A stretch of 64,000 bases of DNA from Ophiura sarsii (lineage: Eukaryota > Echinodermata > Ophiuroidea > Amphilepidida > Ophiuridae), in contig CM069454.1 in assembly GCA_035610835.1 (NCBI GenBank), positions 57,270,580-57,334,579 on the forward strand, read 5' to 3'. Shown piece by piece: positions 12,100 to 23,044 of the stretch. The position numbers and the translations under genes are program-made. Positions within the stretch are counted from its first letter, which is position 1; each line of letters opens with the position of its first letter. Under the pieces are notes generated by a model that had not been told where the DNA came from, searched no databases, and saw only the letters and a program-made list of their open reading frames with translations.

Positions 12100-12312
12100 T
12101 CGATGAATTATTAGAGAATAATGACTGCGTAACAACTGTTTTCGTGAATTTGTTTGGAAATCAGAGGTTTTTGTTCTGGTCTGAGGAATTGTCCCGAAGG
12201 GGCGCAGCCCCTGAGAGACAATTCCGAATGACCAGAACAACAACCGAGGATTTCAAAACAAATTCACGAAAACAGTTGTTAAGCAGTCATTATTCTCATT
12301 CATTACTGAAAA
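12100..12312. mobile_element. Foldback MITE (AATAATGACTGCGTAACAAC)
   Basis: Arms 12100-12190 and 12215-12312 are inverted copies: ACAACTGTTTTCGTGAATTT on the left and AAATTCACGAAAACAGTTGT on the right. The centre is a tight GTCCCGAAGGGGCGCAGCCC hairpin. Open frames on both strands across it are by-products of the inverted symmetry. Confidence 0.85.
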
Positions 12313-13838
12313 AGATGCATATGTATCCAAATCTTTGATTTGTACCGATATAATCACGCTAATAATTGATTAGTTTTCTGTTTATTTTGTCCACCAATTC
12401 GTAGTTATTGAACGGTACAAGTCGTGTCATCCCCTCATTAACATTTTTATCATTCAACCAATCAGAAATAAGCTTTAATCGTGTTTCCTCATAACTCATT
12501 GAATATTCAGTTTAGGGGCGTTATAGGCTTTAATTTGATTGAGCAAAACAATCGAACACTTTGGCGCAGTACTTTCGGGCAATTATGAGTAACCTGCGCT
12601 CGGCGTGCGCGTTATCATCTAACGATTAATTTGATTGGAGCGCACTTGGTACGCAGCTATCGCGATTATTCATGAAGTAATGAATTGTTATTAAAACAAC
12701 TAAAAGCATACAGCTGGATACTTCACTAATAACAACATGCGTCAGCAAACATCAAAATTCCATACAAACGTTGGGTGTTTTGCAACATTCAAAAAATCAC
12801 CCTTATCTTAAGCCTCGCTTTGATTAGACAGAAAGTGAATACTAGTTTTTGTTTTGCGCTTTTTCAATATAATGATATACGCAATCCCGCGTGTCAAACA
12901 AAATAGTATCAATATGTGTACAGTGTGTCTCAGAAAACCGGCACCTTATTTTGATGGCGTTTTTGTACTTTTTTGACTTTTACATCGATTAAAACAATCA
13001 TATTTACATTTTTGGAAATCGTAGAATATCGTCATTGTAATTCAGAAATAACAATTAATATTGTTCAATTGATATTTGAATAACAGTTGAGTAACGAGAT
13101 ATATGGAACGAACCGATTTGAAGGACAATGAAGGTGCTGTTTTGCAGCCCGGTTTATGGCATAAATTAATTGCTATCTAATCATGTTTAAAGTTAGTTTT
13201 AATCATGTTTATATATACAGGGTGTCCCAAAAGTCTATGCATGACTTTGAAGCTTCGTATTTCACAAAATATAAGTCGTATTGAAAATATGAATACACAT
13301 TTAGAAAGAAGAGATGTGGGAAATAATGTTGATACCAAACATTGGAGTAACATCTGTTTGTAATGCCACCCTAGAAGTAAAATATGTATTACTGCAAAAA
13401 TGTAATTTTATACTTCGGAGGAAAAAAGTTCATAAATCCATACCTATTGAAATTAACAAAAAGACGGGTAGAGTTGGTTACACGGAAAGTGATCCGTCAA
13501 TTGTAATATTTAAAATTTGACATTACAGTGATCCCATCATAATAACAAACTATATCACACATAATATAATGTTTGTTTCTATAGTGAAATCTAGTTTAAA
13601 TGTTTTCCATTTAAATTTTAATCAGAGACGTGTGCTAATGCAAATCCACAGACCTAAAAAAAATAAATAACGTAACAGAAAAGTGAACACACACACATCA
13701 CACAGCTATCAAACATGTTAAGATTTAAACTTACCGGATTATGTTAATGTTGCTTGAACGTCGAAGGCTGTTTTACCCATTTAGAATATGTTCCTGTGTT
13801 CAAAAATGTATCTGCCAACTTCAGAATGGATATTTTTC
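12313..13838. other. AT-rich stretch with mariner-like terminal motifs, no gene
   Basis: Contains TACAGTGTGTCTCAGAAAA near 12917 and TACAGGGTGTCCCAAAAGT near 13217. These resemble Tc1/mariner terminal repeats but lie in the same orientation, so no complete element is defined. The frame at 13314-13520 has no recognised domain. Confidence 0.5.
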
Positions 13839-14328
13839 CCCGGGGGGGCCAGTCAAACATAATGGTGTACACACGCGTGACCAAATTTTTTCCAGACACC
13901 CCCTAAACAAGTTTTACCCTGCAAGCAAAATTACCCCCTAAACAAGTTTTTAGCGCGCTTTCCTTGCAAATTTTGACCCTAAACAAGTTCTTGCCAGAAT
14001 ATGACCCCTAAACAAGTTTTGTCTATTTGCGATTATGACGCTGTAGAGATATAGATGAGTGACACACATGCATTCTCAAATTTGAAATGAGACGCTCAAA
14101 AGAAATCGCATAAACGGGGATAACATTCTTCTGGGAACGGAGAACAAAACAAGTTACCCTAAACACGTTCGACAGGTATTTTAAGCCACCCTTTTTCTTG
14201 AAAATCAGCGTTTTTGATACCCTTAACGCGTCACTCGCGTGACGCGTCCAACACTGAAAAACACCCCTTTCTACGCGTTTTTTTGGTCACGCCTGTGTAC
14301 ACTATTATGTTTGACTGGGCCCCCCGGG
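13839..14328. mobile_element. hAT-like MITE with CCCGGGGGGGCCAGTC termini
   Basis: The left terminus CCCGGGGGGGCCAGTCAAAC is mirrored on the right by GTTTGACTGGGCCCCCCGGG; the inverted match continues through CATAAT-GTGTACAC and GTGACCAAA. It is flanked by a perfect 8-bp direct repeat TATTTTTC (13831-13838 and 14329-14336), the hallmark of hAT insertion. The interior repeats CCCCTAAACAAGTTTT four or more times. No transposase frame. Confidence 0.88.
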
Positions 14329-14639
14329 TATTTTTCCTGGCGCGCGTTTCACTTTGAAATGTTTTCTGAACTTTTGTTGAGTAAGTTGAACTGAATTTGT
14401 GTCAGCGTAGAACCATACAATTTGTATTAGCTTTATCTATGCTGTAAACCATCTTGAATGAAGACTTTTGCCGTGCAATGTTGTCTACGCCTATTTATGT
14501 TGTGAGTGACCGAGTTTGGTAATAACATTAATGTTGCAAGGTAAACAGTGAACTGTGACAAATGCGCAACGTTGCTTTCAGAACGTTAATGTATGCGCAC
14601 ATGATTTTGGCAACAATGTGTGGTACTTGGTTTTCATCG

Positions 14640-14835
14640 GCGAACCCAGGGGGGGCGATGGGGGCGTGCGCCCCCCCCCCCCCTTCCCTAAAAAAAAAAA
14701 GAAGAAGAAGAAGAAGAAGAAGAAGAAGAAGAAGGGAGAGAGGAGGGAAAGGGGAGGGAAAGGGAGAAGGGAGAGAGAAAAGGAGAGGGACAGCCTTACC
14801 AGGATTTCTCATCTAAGGTGGGGGGGGGGGGGCAA
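14640..14835. repeat. Poly(C), GAA microsatellite and purine tract
   Basis: A C12 run, then A11, (GAA)n of about 12 units, then a GGGA/GAGA purine tract ending in poly(G). Frames through it encode poly-K or poly-R, and poly-L/poly-F on the other strand; these are artefacts. The purine-pyrimidine asymmetry could form triplex DNA. Confidence 0.92.
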
Positions 14836-16957
14836 GCTTGCAATTTAACCAATTTGACTTTCACACAAATTTGTCCAGTCTGTCCACACAAAAATAGTTG
14901 CCCCTAAAACAATTGCAGTCAGCCTTGAAAACGGGGGAGGTGGGGGGGGCGATGGACATGTTATTCCCTAAACCGACGCGATAAATTCGTTTCACAAATT
15001 GCCTTAGAAGCTATTTAATCGAATGGGTCCTGTTTCAACCGAGTGATAGCAGAGGTGGGCGTGGCCAATGGCCATCCCTCCCCTCCCTCGCCCATTCCCT
15101 CTTCGGACACGCCACCGGGGAGGGAGTAAGGTTGGCACAGCAACAGAGACGAAAGGCATAATGTCGGCGAAACAGTATTAGCAGATCCAGGTTCGTCTTA
15201 AATACGGCGGAATAACTACGTGCGTAGCGCCTAATCGACGCGGCGTGGAGTTCGGGGCCCGCTTTTTCTTCGTATTAATATTAACAGCTTTCAAAAGTAA
15301 CTTTACCATGTTTTAGAATATATACCTTTTTTGAGATTTTCGCTCGATGACCATGCAAATTTGTCTGTGTCCTTATTTTCTTTACTGAGTAGCTACTATT
15401 GCTTTGGGTTAGGTTCGGGGGCATTTATCAAGCCCGAATGAATGATATTGGTCATTAATAGATGCTAGTGAAATTCTATGTTCACACAACAGAAAGTTCA
15501 CTTCTCAGGATATTTTATCATTTTCTGATATAGATTTTCTCACTGATGGATTGGATGGTCACATGCTCTAATCATTAGCCTACTCTAGTCCCTTTTTCGT
15601 AGAAAACGGCTTAAATGATTTTCCGCCTTCCTTTCTACCCCTTCTCTTTCGATACAGTATAATTTACTATTTATTTGTGTAAAAAAACTGTAAGGGTAAA
15701 TGCGTATAAATATTATAACAAGTTGGTGTGCAAACGCCACAATGATTGGCTTAAAGTTTGAAGGGAGACGGGCTGTGAATTTATTTCAAAAGTCGCGCTG
15801 AAAACACGGGCTGTGAATACGGGAGTCAGATACCACATGCATGTGCGTATAATATGCTGACACACGATAATCGTAAAGGTAAGCATTTTCTTTATTTAAT
15901 TTACTTGTTGAACGCCAAAAACAGTAGCTCAAGGCCTACAGTTAAGTTATTTTTGTAAAAGATGATGTCTAGGCATAGGCCTAGAGGGAAAATTGGAACC
16001 AAACCTAAAGAAAAATACCAACACATTTTTGGTATTTTTTCTAATGGTCAAATAGGGTATAGCATAAGATGCATGTTAGAATGTAGTCCCCTGTAGGCTA
16101 TACGTGTTGGGGAATAGATGACCCTGAGGCATACCAGTAACAGTAATTCCAACATAAACATGTTGTACCGAACACCCATTTCGTTGTTGTAACATTAATG
16201 ATATTAGACCAAGCACAAAAATAAAGTAGTTTCTTCAACGCGCATTCTTTCTAGGAATTCTGAAAAGTTCATTTTCTTCTTTATTTCATTCACAACTATG
16301 TTAGAATATTTAAGAAGCTGATACATCAGTACTAGAATTGTTTTAGTACAATGAGCATTTTAAAGCAGGCTTTACGTTAACCAACCCCCTTGAATCATGA
16401 AATTATTTTACAAAGGCCTTATTCTCGTCAAGTTACACAAACAATCACACAATATGCTAGTAATGGGGGATTTCGCATTGTTATTTTTAAAGAGTCGACA
16501 TCCTCCTTTTTTCCAAAAGATAGGATTAGAAACTAGTGATTTTTTATTTGTCCTTAATACAACGAGATGGTGAACTTTACTCATTTTAGGGACGCACCAT
16601 TATATACTCAGGAGGGTTGGGCATGGAAGCTTTCTAAAAAAAAAAAATTGCCCACTATCCAGGAAAAACAACAACTTTACCCACCAACCCGGAAACAAAA
16701 ATGGTTGTCGCATATTGATGACTATTATTTCGAAATGTGTCGTCATATATTGAGGTTATGCGGATCGAATAGGCATATGTCAACGTGCAGTATTTTTGAT
16801 GAAGGGTACAACCATGATTGTCGACTGTTTTAAGTTTGTGTGATTAAATGTTGATTACTATATTATCATGTTTCTATTTGGTTATTCATTGGTGTCTCTC
16901 GTTTATTTTGTCTCTAATCAAGTCCAAGTTTTATGCACAATTATGTCATTTTTTAAC
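14836..16957. other. Stretch without supported gene
   Basis: Contains G-rich runs near 14820 and 14940 and the motif AGGTGGGCGTGGCCAATGGC near 15054. The plus-strand frame 16567-16833 (88 residues, K-rich centre) has no domain I recognise and no convincing splice signals. Otherwise nothing was seen. Confidence 0.5.
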
Positions 16958-17411
16958 GCAAGGAGAGCGTTTCTAGGCCATTCAGACACGCTAAAACCCA
17001 ACAGCTTCAATGGGGCTCCGCCCCCTTAACCCCCGCAGGGGCGTTGCCCCTTGACCCCACCGGGGCCCTTAGGCGGGCCCCTGGACCCCACGCCATTGGT
17101 GCTAGGACTCAAATATTTTGCGCCCCCCCTCAACACAAGACGCTGGGTTCGCCCCTGGTACTGGTATCGCACGGTCACAACATTTCGCACAGTCACAAAA
17201 TTTCGCACGGTCACAACATTTCGGAGTCCAAAAAGCACAACGGTCAACAAATAATGCCAATTCCTCAGTGTTTTGGGCCAGATTTTTCCTTATGCACATT
17301 TAGCGTCCCGGTATTGGGAATTTAGCGTCCCGGTATTTGGAGCCAGGGGGAGGGGCAAGTTGCCCCCACCCCCCCCCCCCCCCCCCCCCCCCCGGTCGGT
17401 ACGCCACTGGT
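16958..17411. mobile_element. GC-rich repeat ending in a hAT-type terminus
   Basis: GC-rich block with GGGGCTCCGCCCCCTTAACC and GGCCCCTGGACCCCAC-type runs, a CGCACGGTCACAA direct repeat, a long C run (about 17370-17393) and the end CCGGTCGGTACGCCACTG. Read inverted, that end is CAGTGGCGTACCGACCGG, like the CAGTGGCGTA start at 62635. The opposite end could not be located. Confidence 0.5.
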
Positions 17412-17903
17412 CGACATCTTAATTTCGTTACAATTTCACAAATCATGGTTTATTAATAAATAGAGGGAGGGAATAAGGACAGGTTCAAATTACAAACAAT
17501 TCGCCTCGATCATTATTCAGAGATAGGTCTATGTAGTTTTAAAATTTCCATGGTCTGACCATTATATTTATCTCACTTTTACCTTGAAATAAAAACAGCA
17601 ATTAAACATTAATGGTATATCATGTTTCGTAACAATACAGAGAATCCACAGCCACGCACAACGGACTATACAAAGAGGAATCGCACCCGGCCTATTTTAC
17701 ATTCAATTATATAGATCTGTCCCGGAATCTGTGCATGACGTCCAATTCATTGCATGAACCGTGTTACCAAATTGACCTAAACATACCATGAAACAGGTGT
17801 GTCCTCTTTCTGAAAAATATTTTTAACTTTGTTTAAATTCCGGACAAGATGGCACCTAATCCAAACACGGATAGGTTTTGACATACCTCTCTTAGATCGC
17901 ATG
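17412..17903. other. No feature seen
   Basis: AT-rich sequence with no open frame of interest, RNA gene or recognisable repeat. Confidence 0.5.
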
Positions 17904-18217
17904 TAAACTGCTCACAAAAAGTATCGAAACACTTAGAAATGATCCAATATGTAACGGCTCGAAAGGGTATGCATTAATCGAAGCAAATAACCAAGTGCAT
18001 AATTTTGTTCTGCGCATTTTGACACCTCGATCGTTGAGATATGATGTTGCGGAGCGGAGTTATTGTCATTTCAATGATCGTGGGTCCAGTTTCAAAAGTG
18101 ACACTCATCCCTATTGAAAATCACGAATCTGATCATTCTAAACAGTAATGCAAACCTCTTTCTTTAGGCGTTATATATTGGATCATTGGTGTTTCGATAC
18201 TTTTTGTGAGCAGTTTA
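17904..18217. mobile_element. TA-flanked MITE, family E (AACTGCTCACAAAAAGTATC), copy 1
   Basis: TA plus AACTGCTCACAAAAAGTATC at the left, the exact inverse at the right, and TA on both sides, as for Tc1/mariner-type insertion. It shares a long stretch (CGGCTCGAAAGGGTATGCAT onward) with the copy at 30933-31402, but its right arm is largely deleted. A longer, diverged relative is at 48556-49934. Confidence 0.88.
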
Positions 18218-19130
18218 CTTTGATAACCAATGCCTATAATCGATCTTCGTTATTGTTTCGTTGGCAAAAAGAAGAGATTATAACTTATAAGGTGTTTAAA
18301 ATGATCAGAGTTTTTTATTTTCAATTTGAGATTCATATATTTTTCATACTTACCCCTATCATTATTTACTTTACATTGAATTCCTCATGAAATTACCCAT
18401 CAGATGATATATAATTGTCAAAGTTACTACGTCGGTACGGTAATTATATACCGGCTAGTGAATATCTCCACTTTTTATTTTATATATTTTTAGAATTTTC
18501 AGAAATATTTGTTTAAGGATGAACCCTTCCTTGATATAAACTGCATTTCTGAATTCCTCTAGTTACAAGCTTTCCAAAAATGTATACTTTTGCTATCATA
18601 GGTTGAACACTTTTTCTGTTATAGTCATTTTTATAAATCCGGTAAATTGAGGCTGATTATTCATGTTGACTGTGTAGCGAATAGGAAGAAGCTGATGATC
18701 ATGGTCTTATCCATAATTAATTAGTTGTTACAAATAGTTGACAAGTCTGTTGAACCACATAATTAAAGACTACTAAATATCCTTTAAAATGGGACCAAAA
18801 TGGTGTTTGTAACATTAGGGGATGACTAGTTATTGTAAAAAGTAACAAAGCATTGGATTATCCCCATTGAGTTTGTACAGGCGGCACCCCTTCCAGCACC
18901 ACCCCTGGTCCCCAAACATCAAACAGCTGTATCTCCCTTTCTGTATTAGCTATACCAATGCCATTTTGTAGGCAGGTAGCTTGTTATATTAGGGCTTTAA
19001 AATGATACAAAATTGTTGAGATAGCTTTTGTGGTTTTCAAAATATTTGAGGAAAATGACAGCATGAAAATAAAAAATGTAACGGCACCACCCTATTGGGA
19101 GGCGAGTTCATAACGCGTGACCATATGCAT
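18218..19130. other. AT-rich stretch, no gene
   Basis: No coding exon or RNA gene could be supported. The motif GGCGGCACCCCTTCCAGCAC near 18880 is GC-rich but isolated. Confidence 0.5.
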
Positions 19131-19268
19131 GGTGTTACCTTCATTTAAGGGAGGCAGAGTTAGTCTGGAGTAAAGACTTCAATAAGGGATTATACTGAAT
19201 AAAGCTTATAATCCCAGAATGAAGTTTTCACACTAGACTAGTTTCGTTATTCCCTTACATGGAGGTAG
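19131..19268. mobile_element. Small foldback MITE, family F, copy 1
   Basis: Near-palindromic: TAGTCTGGAGTAAAGACTTC pairs with GAAGTTTTCACACTAGACTA around a TTATACTGAATAAAGC-TTATAA centre, with outer ends TTACCTTCATTTAAGGG and CCTTACATGGAGGTA. A second copy in the opposite orientation is at 31517-31651, in the zinc-finger gene intron. Confidence 0.85.
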
Positions 19269-19356
19269 AACTCTTTATAATATGCTAAACATATATATAC
19301 CAAACCAAATACGGCTATATATGGTAACAGAGTGTTTACGCAAGCTTCAGACTTGG

Positions 19357-19443
19357 TATGCTGGTTCCCTGCACCCTGGATCCCCGGCCCAACTTACCTA
19401 TGGATAAGTTGTGTGGAGCCCATTGATGCAGGGAACCAGCATA
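19357..19443. mobile_element. 87-bp mini inverted-repeat element
   Basis: TATGCTGGTTCCCTGCA at the left and its exact inverse TGCAGGGAACCAGCATA at the right enclose about 50 bp. It is flanked by a perfect 9-bp direct repeat, CAGACTTGG (19348-19356 and 19444-19452). A 9-bp duplication is typical of Mutator-like insertion, but the superfamily cannot be set from so little sequence. Confidence 0.85.
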
Positions 19444-19659
19444 CAGACTTGGTACCTATAATTCATGAATATTCATTTGTTGATTTTTAGCGTTTCATAT
19501 AAAGTAATTTGTCGCCAGATACTTTCACTAATTCATCCCATTCTTGTTGAACACGTATGACACACCGGATCGTAGTGGGAGACAGAAGCGTTGAGCCTAA
19601 AACATAGCTGTAATTTTGTTAGAGTGTATCACCGATTGATTACTTTACTACTAGCAAGC

Positions 19660-19735
19660 ATAACAGCATAGAGTCGAACCCAGGAGCTGAACCACTGCAG
19701 ACCTACTGAATCACAGAGGTAAGCTGACTAATATC
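19660..19735 (-). repeat. tRNA-like SINE head
   Basis: On the minus strand GATTCAGTAGG resembles a pol III A box, and GGGTTCGACTC about 30 nt downstream is a B box. No acceptor stem closes, so this is a tRNA-derived repeat and not a tRNA gene. A related arrangement lies at 46850-46920. Confidence 0.45.
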
Positions 19736-19762
19736 GAAATACATGCCTAAATTGTAGATGTA

Positions 19763-20011
19763 TTAACTTTCCACGCGGCAAGCAGCTGCCGACGACATTA
19801 CAAAATTGCACAAAATGTATCGAAAATGTCAAAATTGTTGAATTACATTACCATATTTGAAATCACCATGAGAAATGCATTGAAATAAGTACCAACATGC
19901 CAAGTATCGGTCCAGTAATCCTTGAGATAGACCCTGAAATTTGGGAAATGTTTCTGAAAATTATGTATTGTATATTGTAAAACTTATATATAGCCGCGTG
20001 GAAAGTGTTAA
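19763..20011. mobile_element. TTAA MITE, family C, copy 3
   Basis: Starts TTAACTTTCCACGCGGC and ends GCCGCGTGGAAAGTGTTAA, TTAA on both sides, 249 bp. The body (TGAGAAATGCATTGAAATAAG and CCAGTAATCCTTGAGATAGAC parts) matches copy 2 closely in the same orientation. Confidence 0.9.
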
Positions 20012-20531
20012 TACACTATAATTCATATACCTCCATCTCCTGATCATCTTTGTCATTATTTTCTACCCGATTTTTTTCTTCCTTAACCCCCTGGGGTCTA
20101 TACCTGACTATCTTACAGTGATTCCAATTGGTTTATTACAAGATGTACTCATATGAATAGCCAATTCAAATGCAGCTTGTAAAGTGTTTCACTCCCATCT
20201 TTATCAGGGATACAATTTTTCTAACAATGTCTCTCATTGGTTCAATAAAGGATGTATCCATCTTTTTAACCAATCGGTCGGTAGTTCCCAGGGGGTTAAA
20301 TTGAATTGGATTCCCCTGAATCAATCTTGACCGCGTCTCCGAAAAAAAATATCACATAACTTTACTGGCATTTAAAAAGAAATCTGCTTCCAGTTTCGGG
20401 AATTTATTAACGTAGGCCTATTTGTCTCTATTTTCAATGTACAGCACCTCCACTTTCAGTGTTCGCTTGTATCCGTAGCCGCAAACACTGTAAACGTCGT
20501 TATTTTCAAACCCAAGTCAAGTCAGCCGTGT
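20012..20531. other. No gene seen
   Basis: Intergenic sequence. ACCCCCTGGGG and CCAGGGGGTTAAA near 20090 and 20289 suggest another short inverted pair, but the boundaries are not clear. Confidence 0.45.
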
Positions 20532-20820
20532 CAGTGGCGTAGGCCTACCCGAAGGGAGCGGGGGATTTTCCCCGATATTTTGAGTTATGGTTGAGATTGG
20601 CACTGTCGGTTCATTTGATAAGGGGAATTATGAAGGTCAAATTTGTAAAAGATAGCATTTTTTGGCGCGCGCATATGCCCTCTCACCCCCCCCCCCCCCC
20701 CCGCAAAACGTACCTTGATTCATATGCCCCCTCAACCCAACCCACCCGCAAAACGTACCTTGATTATGACAAAATAAGTGCAAAAGCGCAAATCTTCGCG
20801 CGCTACGTGCACATTTTTTA
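20532..20820. mobile_element. hAT-related repeat with CAGTGGCGTA start
   Basis: Begins CAGTGGCGTAGGCC and contains GTTGAGATTGGCACTGTCGG then TTCATTTGA. The same segment occurs inverted in the hAT MITE at 62635-62929. A C16 run and a duplicated CGCAAAACGTACCTTGATT follow. The right end is not identified. Confidence 0.55.
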
Positions 20821-21086
20821 GTCGATAAAATCTTGTCGGTTCACTTTTATTTCTTGCCGCTTAATATGAATAGCCTTATTAAGCTAATTATTAATAGACG
20901 AAGACGTTGTGCTGAGAGCGATTCAAGATTTGTACGCCCTGTCGATCACGGATCAGAAATTCAAGATCATTCGATTATTAAATTTGTATTTCAGTCCGAA
21001 CGTTAGTTATTTGGTCATATACATTATATCGCAAGTTGATACATGAAGTAAAACATTATAAGATATGTGTGTTATTGGTTGTAATA

Positions 21087-21306
21087 CACACAGAAAACAC
21101 TATGTAAAAAAGTATGTAAATATAGAACTCCATAATTATTATATAAGAGTTTACATAAAACATGTAATATATCCCCAAGCTTGTGTAAATTCCTATGCAA
21201 AAGCTTTACACAACTGTTTACATAGTATTATGGAGTTCTATTTTTACACAGATTGTGTATTTTTTACATAATTTGTGTATTTTTTTTACATAGTGTTTTC
21301 TGTGTG
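21087..21306. mobile_element. TA-flanked MITE with 25-bp TIRs
   Basis: Starts CACACAGAAAACACTATG then TAAAAAA; the right end is the exact inverse. TA lies on each side (21085-21086, 21307-21308). Inner parts AGAACTCCATAAT and ATTATGGAGTTCT also pair. Tc1/mariner-like by target, non-coding. Confidence 0.9.
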
Positions 21307-21508
21307 TACCTGTTCATTTTGAGATGCCTATAGATGTATACATACGATACTTAAGAAGATATTGTTTTGACCGTTTTTGTGTGTAATGTAGGGCAGCCCC
21401 TACTTGCAGCCCGCCCCTCCCCCCCCCCCCTCCCCCACTTAGACCGCCTCTGATACCTCCGTATTCAACTGTCCAGCTAATTATTTCTTATCCATGAACT
21501 GAGGACTT

Positions 21509-21659
21509 TTTTTATTTAAAAGAGGACATAATTGACAACAAATCATACCCTCCTTAATTCAATAGGCCTGTGTCAAGTACTTTCAAAATACTTGACACAG
21601 GCCTATTGAATTAAGGAGGGTATGATTTGTTGTTAATTATGTCCTCTTTTAAATAAAAA
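21509..21659. repeat. Near-perfect 71-bp-arm hairpin
   Basis: Arms 21509-21579 and 21589-21659 are inverted copies with apparently one mismatch (ATTGACAAC against ATTAACAAC read in the same sense), separated by a 9-nt loop, CTTTCAAAA. Other inverted elements here are more diverged, so this is recent or constrained. Transcribed, it would make a long pre-miRNA-like or siRNA-producing hairpin; there is no evidence of transcription. Confidence 0.95.
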
Positions 21660-21671
21660 GATCAAAATATG

Positions 21672-21720
21672 AACATTTCCACGCGGCTATTAGTTTTGCC
21701 ATTATACAAAACACCTGGGG
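21672..21720. mobile_element. Fragment of MITE family C
   Basis: Contains ATTTCCACGCGGCTATTAG followed by TTTTGCCATTATACAAAACA, matching the left end of copy 1 (10780). The rest of the element is absent. Confidence 0.6.
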
Positions 21721-21811
21721 GAGCGTGTTGAAATTTATTTCAATATTAATTGAACTTTATCACAATTACGACGTATGACCATTTCCGACTACTTTTGTTT
21801 ATTTTTTGTAG

Positions 21812-21885
21812 ATAGTCAACCATCTTCACCATTCTCATCATGAAGTGTGTTCTTCTACTTCTCATCCTCGGTATTGCAGTGTGTG
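21812..21885 (+). CDS. Signal-peptide exon of a secreted protein (partial)
   Basis: A strong 3' splice site, TTTATTTTTTGTAG, ends at 21811. After 28 nt of probable 5' UTR comes ATG at 21840, then MKCVLLLLILGIAVCG (a basic residue, a hydrophobic core, small residues at the end). This is a textbook eukaryotic signal peptide. It is broken after the first base of codon 16 by a donor, G|GTAAGT (intron from 21886, phase 1). Phase-1 introns after signal peptides are common in small secreted and Cys-rich proteins. No later exon was found before the gap at 24352, so the mature product is unknown. The ATG is preceded by CTCATC, a weak context. The family C fragment and the hairpin lie just upstream, in what would be the 5'-UTR intron. 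Confidence 0.6.
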
Positions 21886-22501
21886 GTAAGTTTAGGATAA
21901 TTATAGACAGGGATATAATTTTTTGATATAAAAATGCAATTTCAGCGCAGGATTTCAGAAATGAAATAGTGATATATACAATCCTTTCCAATTCATTTAC
22001 ATTTTGATTCATTATAAAACTATAAAATACCAACAAAATTATGGCGAACTATATTTAGGCTATACTTCTGACAAAATCCTGGCAAAATTCAAATCACGAT
22101 CCGATTCTCGTTTTTGAAAAAAAGCATTGAATCCAGTTGATTTTTTAAGCCCTTCCTAATTCATTTAACGCACATTTCTTTATCATTCTTTATTCAATTC
22201 AACAAAGTACTAATTAGTGAGCTAATTCTGATTCCGACAAATCCTATGCATGCTATGGCAAATTCAATTCACGTGTAAAATAGACATGACAAACAAGTGC
22301 ATGGGAACTGTATATTTTAGGGTGAGCAGTGGCGTTATCGCATGAATTCGTAAGTGAGTGGGGGCATGTACAATTTAAAACATTATATTCTTTCATGGGA
22401 ATCGAATTTGAAATTATACGAGGTTACGTTCAGGGAAAAGGGACCAAAACATGCCTTTAAACTCTGAAAAACATTTAAACCATAAACATCTGTAGACTAT
22501 C
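21886..22501. other. Putative intron with a duplicated segment
   Basis: Downstream of the signal-peptide exon. A segment of about 110 bp (22381-22497, with AAAGGGACCAAAACATGCCT) is repeated directly at 22918-23038, flanking the tRNA-like element. No further exon was seen. Confidence 0.5.
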
Positions 22502-22784
22502 TTAACCCTAACCCCGGTTTAGGATTTTTGACCGGGATCACAATTTTCGAGGAAAAAACACCAACTAAATCTCCGGGAACCTGCCGGGATTCGATCCGGG
22601 GACCCTCCGTTCTCAAGCCCCACCTTCCAACCACTAAGCCACGGCCCTCAGCTACACATTCTTGCAGTATACTGCACTCATTATATAGGCTCGGTTGACT
22701 ACGTCATCGAAAACCGACGGCGCATGCGTTTGGAGAGGGACTTTGGATTAGCATGTTTTAGCACTCAGGGGGGTTTAGGGTTAA
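22502..22784 (-). mobile_element. tRNA-like element with CCCTAACC ends, copy 1
   Basis: On the minus strand GTGGCTTAGTGGTTGG fits a pol III A box and GGATCGAATCCC a B box, spaced as in a tRNA. No complete acceptor stem forms. The outer ends are TTAACCCTAACCCC on the left and GGGTTTAGGGTTAA on the right, inverted and telomere-like. A similar unit of nearly equal length is at 29911-30200. It is either a tRNA-derived SINE or a TIR element that captured a tRNA-like promoter. Confidence 0.6.
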
Positions 22785-23044
22785 CTAATAAAATGTCAGA
22801 TTATATGATCCACAATAGAAATTCAGTTTTTCATTGTTTTTGTTGTAAATTATTCTTATAGATATATTTTGTCATTTCTTAACTTCCGTTTCGAAAATCT
22901 AAGATTACATGATCCACGATTGCATTTATTGGAATCGGAGTTGAAATTATGCGAGGTTACTTTCAGGAAAAAAGGACCAAAACATGCCTTTTAACTTCAT
23001 TGTGTTTTCAAAACCTGAAAACAACTAAAAATATCTATACAGTA

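Noticed and set aside
11944..12338. Overlapping frames of 99 and 112 codons on both strands
   Set aside because: They cover the foldback element at 12100-12312 and arise from its inverted symmetry.
14528..14848. Frames with poly-K, poly-R or poly-L runs
   Set aside because: They are translations of the GAA/purine tract and poly(C).
22520..22690. Functional tRNA gene
   Set aside because: A and B boxes are present but the acceptor stem and parts of the arms do not pair; the same applies to 30000-30080, 19660-19735 and 46850-46955.
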